From the NCBI GenBank assembly GCA_007695305.1, contig REEA01000136.1, forward strand, positions 1 to 43,438: 43,438 nt of DNA. The letters are read 5' to 3'. The DNA comes from Bacteroidia bacterium. Its GTDB lineage: Bacteria; Bacteroidota; Bacteroidia; Bacteroidales; UBA7960. This document shows positions 1-8,125 of this stretch, piece by piece. The translations under genes were made by a program, and so were the position numbers. The first letter of the stretch is position 1; every line of letters begins with the position of its first letter. The notes under the pieces are model-generated. The model worked only from the letters and a program-made list of their open reading frames with translations, was not told the DNA's origin and did no database searches.

Positions 1-471
1 AAAATGTAACGATAGTGTCATCGAACACAATTACCCTGTATTATTCATGCTTTTACTACCATTTAATCAATTAGATACAACAATTTGTTTGCTTTTTGTG
101 AATAATGCAGGTTACGTGCCGAGCAAAGCAAATCATCTGTTAATATATACCTGACATTGAAAATTTAATATTTAAGCGGATTAACCTCTGAAAGTTTCAC
201 AGCAAACATATCGCATGAAAATATTTGAGTAAAGCTGCAAACTTTTTAACCGGTGAAATCATAATAAATATTAAAATATTGTACTGATTGGATATGAAAA
301 TATGTTAATCTTGTTAAAATTTCTAAAAGTTACATACATAAATTGCTGATTAATAAAAAATAATGTAATTTTGAGCGAAATAAACAAACTTTGCATTTCT
401 GCTTGTAAATCATCATTCATTCATTGATTCATTTAAGCAGTTAAACAAAAATAACCCAAAAAACCAAAGAT
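1..471. other. AT-rich leader region, no gene seen
   Basis: About 470 bases upstream of the LytTR regulator gene, strongly A+T rich, with stop codons scattered in all frames and no convincing reading frame. I see no tRNA-like cloverleaf and no strong hairpin. The only element I can support is the promoter-like pair at 342-373. The stretch may also contain the end of an upstream gene's regulatory region cut off by the window edge. Confidence 0.6.
342..373 (+). promoter_or_regulatory. Putative Bacteroidota-type promoter of the LytTR regulator
   Basis: TAATTTTG at 366-373 fits the Bacteroidota -7 consensus TAnnTTTG exactly. ATTG at 342-345 lies 20 bases upstream, close to the usual 19-base spacing from the -33 TTTG box. 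The pair is about 100 bases before the start codon at 472, so it implies a leader of roughly 90 bases. The region is very AT-rich, so a chance match is possible. Confidence 0.4.
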
Positions 472-1224
472 ATGGCTAAAGCAAAAATTCTAATTGTAGA
501 AGACGAAAGCATCATTGCAAAGGATATACAGAACAGTCTGAAAGCCCTTGGATATGATGTGACGGCTATCGTTAACAGCGGCGACAAAGCAATCAAGGAA
601 CTGGAGGAAAACCGTCCTGATCTTGTATTGATGGACATCATGCTGAAAGGAACCATGACCGGTATTGAAGTTGCAAAAGAAGTGAAGGAAAGGTTTTCAA
701 TGCCTGTAGTCTTTCTGACTGCGTATGCCGATGATACTACCCTTAACAAAGCAAAAATCACCGAACCCTACGGGTACATCATCAAACCATTCAGAGAAAA
801 AGAACTGCATACAACCATCGAAATGGCTCTGTATAAGTACGAAAAAGACGAAGAGGTTAAAAAAGAAAGAGATCTCTATCATTCACTGATTGAAAACAAA
901 GAATCAAAAGATTCAATCTTTGTCAGAGCTGATTACCGGCTGAATAAAATCAATTTCGAGGACATTTATTATGTGGAAGCTTTAAAGGATTATGTTGTTA
1001 TCAACACAGCCGACAATAGCTATACAACACATACAACAATGAAAGAAATGGTGAGGATTCTGCCGTCTAAAGATTTTGTCAGAATACACAGATCATTCAT
1101 CGTAAACCTGGACAAGATCTTCTCCATCAAATATCCCGACCTTGTAATCGAAGGTAAAATGAAGGTATTACCCATTGGTGGGCTCTACCGGAAAGAACTC
1201 TACAGCAGATTGAATATGATCTGA
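472..1224 (+). CDS. LytTR-family response regulator (REC + LytTR)
   Basis: A 250-residue two-component response regulator. Residues 4-120 form a CheY-like receiver: the acidic pair is E10/D11, the phospho-acceptor is D55 in LVLMDIML, the conserved Thr is in VVFLTAYAD, and the Lys is in YIIKPF. A short helical linker (about 120-150) leads to a LytTR DNA-binding domain at about 152-250, recognisable from the segments FEDIYYVEALKDYVVI and FVRIHRSFIVNL. Phosphorylation would be expected to tune promoter binding. No partner sensor kinase is adjacent; the gene stands alone between a putative promoter at 342-373 and a terminator at 1271-1305. The ATG at 472 has no recognisable Shine-Dalgarno sequence. 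The target genes cannot be told from the sequence. Confidence 0.93.
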   Translation: MAKAKILIVEDESIIAKDIQNSLKALGYDVTAIVNSGDKAIKELEENRPDLVLMDIMLKGTMTGIEVAKEVKERFSMPVVFLTAYADDTTLNKAKITEPYGYIIKPFREKELHTTIEMALYKYEKDEEVKKERDLYHSLIENKESKDSIFVRADYRLNKINFEDIYYVEALKDYVVINTADNSYTTHTTMKEMVRILPSKDFVRIHRSFIVNLDKIFSIKYPDLVIEGKMKVLPIGGLYRKELYSRLNMI

Positions 1225-1270
1225 TAAAGTATGGATGATCTGAAGCTCCTGACTGAGCATCCTAAATGAT

Positions 1271-1305
1271 AAAGACCGGCCGGCTAATTGTACCGGCCGG
1301 TCTTT
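1271..1305. terminator. Bidirectional intrinsic terminator between the LytTR gene and rnr
   Basis: A perfect 13-bp stem, AAAGACCGGCCGG (1271-1283) pairing with 1293-1305, encloses a 9-base loop. T-residues follow on the + strand. The A-rich left flank gives T-residues on the - strand, so both convergent genes (ending at 1224 and 1315) can use it. Confidence 0.9.
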
Positions 1306-1314
1306 TTATATCCA

Positions 1315-3462
1315 TTACTCAACCAGCTCAAAATCCAATTCCTTTTTTAGAAAATCAGCACGTTTGATGCGGATGCGGACGGGATTACCCAATTTGTATT
1401 CAACACGTGTATTAAATCCGATAACCCTGTAATTGTCTTCATCAAGAGAATAATAGTCCTCATTCATGTCGCTTAAACGAACCATACCCTCACATTTGTT
1501 TTCCTTAATCTCAACATAAATTCCCCACTTGGACACACCAGATATCAAACCGTCAAATTCTTGCCCAACCTTGTCTGACATATATTCAACTTGCTTGTAT
1601 TTGATTGATTCACGCTCGGCTTCCTGGGCTCTTTTCTCCATTTCCGACGAATGCCGGCATTGCTCCTCCAAAGGATCCCGGGGAGCTGATTGCTTGTCTT
1701 GCTCATAAGCAAATAATAAACGGTGAACCAACATATCAGGATACCGGCGTATCGGTGAGGTAAAATGTGTATAATGACTGAAAGCCAGTCCATAATGACC
1801 AATATTATCCGTGCTGTATTCTGCCTTGGCCATGGAGCGGATAGCCAGGGTTTCGATGAGATGCTCCTCCCCCTTGCCTTGTGAATCCTTGAGCAACTTA
1901 TTAAAAGAATTGGATATATTCACACGGGTATCTGTCCTGACTTTGTAACCAAATTTCTCCACAAAATTGGCCAGGGTATTTAATTTTTCCGGGTTTGGAA
2001 CATCATGGATCCTATACACAAACGTTTTTGGTTTTTGCCGGCCCCTCGTCCTGCCAATTTTTTCAGCCACATACTTGTTAGCCGCAAGCATGAACTCTTC
2101 AATCAGCTTATGAGCATCTTTGCTTTCCCTGAAATATACGTCAACAGGTTTGCCTGATTCATCAAGTATGAACTTCACCTCCTGGCGATCAAAATCGATG
2201 GCCCCCTCACGCATCCTTTTCTCCCTGAATACTTTGGCAAACCCATTAATGGTCGCCAGTTCATCACTAAATGCACCGCTTTCCGTTTCAAGAATTTCCT
2301 GTACTTCATCATAATGAAAACGATGATTACTATTGATGATGGTTTTTCCATCCCAGACCTCCAGGATCTTACCTTTGGCATTCAAGGTAAAAACAACAGA
2401 ATATGTCAGCTTGTTCTCATTGGGCCGCAAAGAACAAACCTCATTGGACAGCTTTTCAGGCAACATGGGAATGGTCCTGTCAACCAAATAAATGGACGTT
2501 CCCCTGCCAGCCGCTTCTTTGTCAAGTAAACTACCGGGCTGAACATAATGGGTGACATCTGCAATATGAACACCAACTTCAAAACGGTCATCCGATACTT
2601 TGTGAAGGGATAAGGCATCATCAAAGTCCTTCGCGTCTTCGGGGTCAATAGTGAATGTTGTAACAGATCGAAAATCACGCCTTTTAGAGATCTCATCCGC
2701 TGATATTTCAACAGAAATTTTGGCAGCAGCATCTTCAACATGTTGTTCAAAACGGGCCGGCAGGTTATATTCGGCAAGAATAGCATGCATCTCCACATCA
2801 TTATCTCCCGGACGGCCTAATACTTCAACCACTTTCCCAAATGGATTCTTTGAAGGAGCTTTCCATTCAACGATGTCAACAATGGCCTTTTCCCCATGCT
2901 TTGCACCGTGTAAGCCATCCTTCGGAATAAAAATATCGACGGGCATCGATTTGCTATCTGCAAGCAAAAATGCGTAGTTACCGGTTAGTTCTATAATACC
3001 CACAAACCTTCTTTTCGATCTGCGAATCACCTCAACGATTTCACCTTCCGTTTTTTGGGACTTCCTGCGTGGAAATAACCTAACCTTCACATAATCATCA
3101 TGAAGGGCATAACCCGTGTTATTTGACGATATCCTTACATCCTCCAGCAAGTCATCAGTGATCACATAGGCTTTCCCTGTTTGTTTCATGTCAACATAGC
3201 CCCGTATAAACGGGCCCAATTGTTTCTTTTTCTCTGCCAGGGCAGGACTTAATTTAAACTTGCCCTTGTAAACTTCAATCAGAAAGCCCTCCGCCGAAAG
3301 CTGATAGAGCAACCCGGATAAATACTTCTTGTGCTTTTTACCATCATCACCCAGTCGTTTGGATACCTGCTTGTAATTAAAAACCTGTTTCGGGTCCGAC
3401 TCAAACAGTGCAGCTACCCTTTCTTTTAACTGGTCCTTTATTTCCTTTTTATTTTTTGCCAT
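1315..3462 (-). CDS. rnr: Ribonuclease R
   Basis: A 715-residue 3'-5' exoribonuclease of the RNase II/R family that degrades structured RNA and takes part in rRNA and mRNA quality control in the cytoplasm. The N-terminus (1-75) looks like a winged-helix segment, and cold-shock-like RNA-binding regions follow at about 80-230. The RNB catalytic domain begins near 260 and carries the metal-binding block TIDPEDAKDFDDALSL (about 271-286; D273, D279, D281 and D282 are the likely metal ligands). A C-terminal S1 domain (about 640-715) contains GLISGVSKWGIYVEI. Length is normal for Bacteroidota RNase R. The ATG at 3462 gives the basic N-terminus MAKNKKEIK. It is transcribed divergently from the DUF4175 operon and converges on the LytTR gene across a shared terminator. 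Confidence 0.96.
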   Translation of the reverse strand: MAKNKKEIKDQLKERVAALFESDPKQVFNYKQVSKRLGDDGKKHKKYLSGLLYQLSAEGFLIEVYKGKFKLSPALAEKKKQLGPFIRGYVDMKQTGKAYVITDDLLEDVRISSNNTGYALHDDYVKVRLFPRRKSQKTEGEIVEVIRRSKRRFVGIIELTGNYAFLLADSKSMPVDIFIPKDGLHGAKHGEKAIVDIVEWKAPSKNPFGKVVEVLGRPGDNDVEMHAILAEYNLPARFEQHVEDAAAKISVEISADEISKRRDFRSVTTFTIDPEDAKDFDDALSLHKVSDDRFEVGVHIADVTHYVQPGSLLDKEAAGRGTSIYLVDRTIPMLPEKLSNEVCSLRPNENKLTYSVVFTLNAKGKILEVWDGKTIINSNHRFHYDEVQEILETESGAFSDELATINGFAKVFREKRMREGAIDFDRQEVKFILDESGKPVDVYFRESKDAHKLIEEFMLAANKYVAEKIGRTRGRQKPKTFVYRIHDVPNPEKLNTLANFVEKFGYKVRTDTRVNISNSFNKLLKDSQGKGEEHLIETLAIRSMAKAEYSTDNIGHYGLAFSHYTHFTSPIRRYPDMLVHRLLFAYEQDKQSAPRDPLEEQCRHSSEMEKRAQEAERESIKYKQVEYMSDKVGQEFDGLISGVSKWGIYVEIKENKCEGMVRLSDMNEDYYSLDEDNYRVIGFNTRVEYKLGNPVRIRIKRADFLKKELDFELVE

Positions 3463-3829
3463 AGAACATAATTTTTTATTAAAAACGTTTTTATGTAAGC
3501 TGCATTATGCACATCAGTTTCACTAAATGCCCAGCAGCTTGTTGGTTAGATCAATCAAAGGGGTTAATGTTTGTCTGCATTACATGCATCCCCGGAAAAT
3601 ACTGCAGCATGAAATCGTTTATTTGCCATATACATTTTGCGTTTAAACATTTTACTTGCTTTGCATAAAAAACCGATGCATTGAGTAATACTCTGCAATT
3701 TAAGGTTTTTTAAAATGACAATGAAATGAAATTTAGTAATTTTACAGATTGCACCCGTCATAAATGGATGAATAAAGCTTGGACATTATCGCTTTATGAC
3801 GGTTAAATCTAAAAAAACTGTATATATAT
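3463..3829. other. Divergent intergenic region between rnr and the DUF4175 operon
   Basis: This 367-base AT-rich stretch must hold the promoters of both rnr (leftward) and the DUF4175-ybeY-mnmG operon (rightward). No reading frame in it looks real. The only clear structure is the 10-bp inverted repeat at 3755-3802. I could not pick a convincing -33/-7 pair for either direction. Confidence 0.6.
3755..3802. repeat. 10-bp inverted repeat upstream of the DUF4175 operon
   Basis: CCGTCATAAA at 3755-3764 is matched by its exact reverse complement TTTATGACGG at 3793-3802, with 28 bases between. It ends 27 bases before the start codon at 3830. It could be a protein-binding operator or a leader hairpin. 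There is no T-run, so it is not a terminator. Confidence 0.55.
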
Positions 3830-6800
3830 ATGCAACCGTTTGATATACTGCTGAAAAAAATTGATGCCTTTATAAGACGCTATTACCTGAACCAGCTTAT
3901 AAAAGGCAGTTTGTTGTTTGGCGCCGGATTGTTTATCCTGTTTATTGTATTTGTAGGTATTGAATATTTTGGCTACCTCAGTACAAACGTAAGGTTTGTA
4001 CTTTTTTATTCATTTATAGCCTATAACCTGTTCGTATTGACAAGATACGTCATGCTGCCTTTCCTCGGAATGATCAGGATCGGGAAAACTATTAGCCCTG
4101 AAGATGCCTCAAAGATATTGGCCAAATACTACCCGGAAGAGCTCAACGACAAAGTAACCAACGTATTGCAGCTTAAAAAATTTCTCAATGAAAACCCGGA
4201 GAATGTCCAATTGATCATGGCCGGGATTGATCAAAAAGCAAAACAGGCAATTGTACTACCTTTTCAAAAAGCCATTCCCCTAAAGGGTAATCTGCGCTTT
4301 TTGCCCTATTCCCTTGTGCCGCTGTTAATCATCACGAGTTTCTTTTTTATTCAGCCCGCCTTTATCATCGAACCGGCACAACGAATCGTACAATACGAAG
4401 TATATTTTGAAAGACCGACTCCTTTTGTTTTCCAATTGGAATCAGAGGATAAAGGGTTTAAAAATGAAGACCTGGAAATTATTGTTAGCGCTAGTGGTGA
4501 TGTGTTTCCTACCGAAACCTTTTTGATACTTAACGGAAATCGATACCGGATGAGTACCATACAAAACGGACGCTTCAAGCATACAATCAGGAATTTGCAA
4601 AGCGACCTGCAATTTTTCCTGGAAGCCCAGGGATTCAGATTCGGGCCCTTTCATATTTCCGTATTTGAAAAGGCATCGTTTCATCATTTCCATATCCGGA
4701 TTGTTTCACCTGAATATACTAATATACCCGACGAAACCTATACCAATATGGGAGACCTCCTTGCCATCAGGGGCGCTGAAATAACGTGGGATTTCTTTAC
4801 CAACCAGCAAAGTGAAATGGTTTTCTTTAAAGAAGGAAAAGAGAAACCTGTTGAAAAAATCAGAGATGGCCAGTTTCGTGTTGAGACCCGCGCCGGCGAA
4901 TCTTTCAAATATCAGGTTTTTGCCCAGGACGCCTTACACGGCAGAGGTGATAGTTTGAGCTATTTTGTAAACGTACAACAAGATGCCTACCCAAGGATCG
5001 CAGTTGAAGAACACAGGGATGAAAACCTGCTGGCCCACCTGTTTTATCGCGGAACCATCAGCGACGATTTTGGATTTACCGCACTTCGCTTTTATTACCG
5101 GATATTGGATCAGGCGCAGATCAACCGGGGAGAAAACGTCCCTTTTTTCTCTGAGAAACTGAATATTGATCTTTATTTGCGCAATCAGACGTTTTACCAC
5201 TATTTTGATTTGAACAGCGTATATGTCAAGCCCGGGGAAACCGTTGAGGTTTATTTTGAAGTGGTTGATAATGATATAATTAATGGCCCCAAAAGCTCGA
5301 GAAGTCAACTATTTACCTATTATATACCAACAGAAGAGGAAATACTTGCTGATCGCAGAAGAGCCGAAGAAGAAATAAAAGAGGGACTGAGCGACGGGGC
5401 AGGAGAGGTGCGTGATGCACGGGATCAAATTGATGAACTGCGAAAACGCCTGCTGGAAACAGACCGTGTAGGATGGGAAGAAAGGGAAGCACTTCAGGAA
5501 CTCCTGGAAAAGAGACAACAGATGGAGCAAAAGATGGATGATATCTCACGCCAAAAAAAGGATTCGGAAACACGCTCTGAACAATTCAGGGAATCAAATG
5601 AACGGATAAAACAAAAACAACAGGAACTGCAAAAGCTTTTTGATGAGGTTTTAAGTGATGAAATGAGAGATTTGTTTGAGCAGATACAGCAGGAACTTGA
5701 AAACCTGAATCGCGATGATATTTATGAAATGCTCGACAGGATGGACTTTGAATTCAGAGACATGGAACTGCAACTGGACAGGGCCCTGGAAATGTTCAGA
5801 CAGTTTGCCATGGAAAGACTATTGCAGGAAAGCATTGACCGCCTGGAACAGTTGGCCGAGGAGCAGAGCGGACTATTGGACGAGGTACAGGATGGGACCG
5901 CCGACCAAAATCCTGATGATGCCACCCAAAAACAGGAAGATATTGGCGATGCATTTGACAATATCAAGGATATGCTTGAAGAATTCAGGGAAACAAATGA
6001 ACTATTAAGCAGACCTAAAGATATACAAGATACACAAGGGCAGGAAGATGCAATCATGGATGATATACAAAACGCCCTTGAGCAGATGAAAATGCAGGAT
6101 ATGGAAAACGCCGCTCCATTTATGGATGGAGCCGGTCAAAAAATGCAGGGACTGGCGCAAGACCTGCAACAGATGCAACAGCAAATGTTTCAGGATGCAC
6201 TTGCCGAAGATGCCAGGGCAATCAGACAAATTCTGGAAAACCTCCTGCGTTCAAGTTTCGCCCAGGAGGACCTGATGTTAAATACCAGACAAGCAAATGT
6301 TAATGATCCCAGGTATACAGAACTGATCAGAGAGCAACGAAAAATTCAAAGTGACATGCAGATGATTGAAGACTCGCTGATAGCGCTAAGCAAAAGGCAA
6401 ATAGCTATACAATCATATGTCAACAGGGAAATTGCGGAGATCAATATGCATCTGGAACAAGGAATAAACATGCTTATCAATCGCCGCAGACATCAGGGTG
6501 CAAGCCGGCAACAGCTTGTGATGACCCACATCAATAATCTGGCATTGCTGCTGAATGAAAGCCTGCAGGATGTTCAACAACAAATGGCAATGGGAATGGG
6601 CATGGGTGATGATGATCAACAAGGACCCGGAGGTCAATCTTTCCAAAATCTTAGACAGATGCAGGAACAGATGAATGAAATGTTGGAACAGATGAGGCAG
6701 GGCTTTGAACCAATGCCCGGAGAGGCAGGAGAATCACCTATGAGCCTTAGTGAGCAAATGGCTCGCATGGCAGCAGAACAAGAAGCCATAAGGAACCGAT

Positions 6801-7168
6801 TAAGGGAATTGGCTGATGAAATGAGGGATGACGGTAGTGGCGCAAACAGAGAACTTGAGCAACTTCAAAGAGACATGGAAAGAACCGAGCTGGATCTCCT
6901 CAGAAAAGAACTATCCCAACAAACTATGATGCGCCAGGAAAGGATTCTTACAAGACTGCTCGAACATGAAAGAGCTGAAATGGAAAGAGAACAGGAAGCA
7001 CGACGGGAAGGAACTACAGCAGAAGATTACGAAATTAGTAACCCTGAAGATATTTTTGAGTATAATAGAATAAGAGAAAGGGAAGTTGAAATGCTGAGAA
7101 GCATGCCCCCAGGCCTCCGACCATTTTACAGAACACTTGTTGAACAATACTTTTTACGCGTGGAATAA
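3830..7168 (+). CDS. DUF4175 family membrane-anchored coiled-coil protein
   Basis: An 1112-residue protein typical in size and layout of Bacteroidota DUF4175 proteins. Hydrophobic segments lie at about 25-46, 54-78 and 158-178. A large exported beta-rich region (about 190-520) follows, and then a long, highly charged Gln/Glu/Met-rich helical part (about 520-1100) predicted to form coiled coils. It includes a low-complexity Met/Gly patch near 920 (GMGMGDDDQQG). No catalytic motif is visible; the function of the family is unknown, and an envelope-spanning structural role is inference. The stop codon is one base before the next ATG (7170), so it is translationally close-coupled with the HATPase-like gene and heads an operon with ybeY and mnmG. 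The ATG at 3830 directly precedes the first membrane segment. Confidence 0.85.
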   Translation: MQPFDILLKKIDAFIRRYYLNQLIKGSLLFGAGLFILFIVFVGIEYFGYLSTNVRFVLFYSFIAYNLFVLTRYVMLPFLGMIRIGKTISPEDASKILAKYYPEELNDKVTNVLQLKKFLNENPENVQLIMAGIDQKAKQAIVLPFQKAIPLKGNLRFLPYSLVPLLIITSFFFIQPAFIIEPAQRIVQYEVYFERPTPFVFQLESEDKGFKNEDLEIIVSASGDVFPTETFLILNGNRYRMSTIQNGRFKHTIRNLQSDLQFFLEAQGFRFGPFHISVFEKASFHHFHIRIVSPEYTNIPDETYTNMGDLLAIRGAEITWDFFTNQQSEMVFFKEGKEKPVEKIRDGQFRVETRAGESFKYQVFAQDALHGRGDSLSYFVNVQQDAYPRIAVEEHRDENLLAHLFYRGTISDDFGFTALRFYYRILDQAQINRGENVPFFSEKLNIDLYLRNQTFYHYFDLNSVYVKPGETVEVYFEVVDNDIINGPKSSRSQLFTYYIPTEEEILADRRRAEEEIKEGLSDGAGEVRDARDQIDELRKRLLETDRVGWEEREALQELLEKRQQMEQKMDDISRQKKDSETRSEQFRESNERIKQKQQELQKLFDEVLSDEMRDLFEQIQQELENLNRDDIYEMLDRMDFEFRDMELQLDRALEMFRQFAMERLLQESIDRLEQLAEEQSGLLDEVQDGTADQNPDDATQKQEDIGDAFDNIKDMLEEFRETNELLSRPKDIQDTQGQEDAIMDDIQNALEQMKMQDMENAAPFMDGAGQKMQGLAQDLQQMQQQMFQDALAEDARAIRQILENLLRSSFAQEDLMLNTRQANVNDPRYTELIREQRKIQSDMQMIEDSLIALSKRQIAIQSYVNREIAEINMHLEQGINMLINRRRHQGASRQQLVMTHINNLALLLNESLQDVQQQMAMGMGMGDDDQQGPGGQSFQNLRQMQEQMNEMLEQMRQGFEPMPGEAGESPMSLSEQMARMAAEQEAIRNRLRELADEMRDDGSGANRELEQLQRDMERTELDLLRKELSQQTMMRQERILTRLLEHERAEMEREQEARREGTTAEDYEISNPEDIFEYNRIREREVEMLRSMPPGLRPFYRTLVEQYFLRVE

Positions 7169-7169
7169 A

Positions 7170-7673
7170 ATGAAAAACAGTCATTTGCAAAGGAACCTGG
7201 TTTTGAAGGAGAATTCTGACCGGATCAATCAACTGGAATGGTTTGTTGAAAAAATATGCGATGATTTTTATATTTATGATCAATATTATGCAAATATCCT
7301 TTCAGCATTAAGCTTGGTGTGCGACCTTGAGGAGAGCCTGTCAACGACTTATCAGCAAACGGAAATGCAAATACTGTTCAATAAAGATAAAAATGGATTG
7401 TATTTCCATATTAAACTCAACGAAAAATTCCTGGACATAGCAGGATTGTATGAAAAAGCTACGCTGTTGGATGGGCATGAACAGGATGCACCCGAGATAG
7501 ATGAAAACACAGCCGTAATGCACATTATCATGAGGTTGACTGACAAACTTGTTGTAAATCAAAATGAACAAAGCATTACTTTATTTTTCAGGGTTACAGG
7601 GATTAATGAAATGCTGGGACTGCAAAGAGTACAGCTCCTGGAAAAATATTATGCCGACATGGTATGCGCATAA
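7170..7673 (+). CDS. Degenerate HATPase/anti-sigma-factor-like protein
   Basis: A 167-residue protein that resembles the 'ATP-binding protein' gene usually found between DUF4175 and ybeY in Bacteroidota, a relative of serine-kinase anti-sigma factors with a GHKL ATPase fold. The N-terminal helix pair (about 15-55) corresponds to the N-box region and FHIKLNEKFLDIAG to the G1 region. Neither the Asn of a normal N-box nor a DxGxG loop is present, so ATP binding is doubtful. I chose the ATG at 7170, one base after the DUF4175 stop; an in-frame ATG at 7137 would overlap that gene. Its 3' end overlaps the ybeY start by 10 bases, which supports translational coupling. Assignment rests on weak residual similarity plus position. 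Confidence 0.65.
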   Translation: MKNSHLQRNLVLKENSDRINQLEWFVEKICDDFYIYDQYYANILSALSLVCDLEESLSTTYQQTEMQILFNKDKNGLYFHIKLNEKFLDIAGLYEKATLLDGHEQDAPEIDENTAVMHIIMRLTDKLVVNQNEQSITLFFRVTGINEMLGLQRVQLLEKYYADMVCA

Positions 7674-8110
7674 GTGAAATATATTCTTCCCGTCAGGAAA
7701 TTAATTTTCACTTTGAAGACACCGATATACACGGTTTCTGCAAACAGAAAGCCCAAAAATTTATCGAGACATTAATTTCCGGGGAGAACATCGCTTTAGG
7801 ACAAATTCAATTCATATTTTGTACCGACGATTATTTGTTGGAAATCAACAAAAGATACCTGGATCATCATACCTATACTGATATTATTACTTTCGATTAC
7901 ACAGAAGAGTTAAACAGTTTAAGCGGTGACATATTTATCAGTTTTGACAGGGTAAAGGAAAACGCGAAGAAATATCAGCAGTGCATACTTACAGAGCTTC
8001 ACCGGGTAATGGCGCACGGGGTACTCCATCTTGCCGGTTACAAGGATAAAACCCCTGCGCAGAAACAGACCATGAGACAAAAAGAGGATTATTACCTATC
8101 TTTGCTATAG
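7664..8110 (+). CDS. ybeY: Endoribonuclease YbeY (rRNA maturation factor)
   Basis: A 148-residue single-domain metal-dependent RNase of the UPF0054 family, involved in 16S rRNA 3'-end maturation and ribosome quality control. The signature HGVLHLAGYKD is near residues 125-135, after the conserved strand region TDIITFDY and GDIFIS. In E. coli the motif ends with a third zinc-binding His; here the equivalent position is Asp, a substitution I believe is common in Bacteroidota. The ATG at 7664 overlaps the end of the preceding gene by 10 bases, and mnmG starts 15 bases downstream. Placing ybeY beside mnmG puts two RNA-maturation enzymes in one operon. Confidence 0.95.
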   Translation: MRISEIYSSRQEINFHFEDTDIHGFCKQKAQKFIETLISGENIALGQIQFIFCTDDYLLEINKRYLDHHTYTDIITFDYTEELNSLSGDIFISFDRVKENAKKYQQCILTELHRVMAHGVLHLAGYKDKTPAQKQTMRQKEDYYLSLL

Positions 8111-8125
8111 AAAAATGTACATATC

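Noticed and set aside
2406-2801. 131-codon frame within rnr in another frame of the - strand
   Set aside because: It lies entirely under the RNB catalytic domain of RNase R and shows no protein-like conservation.
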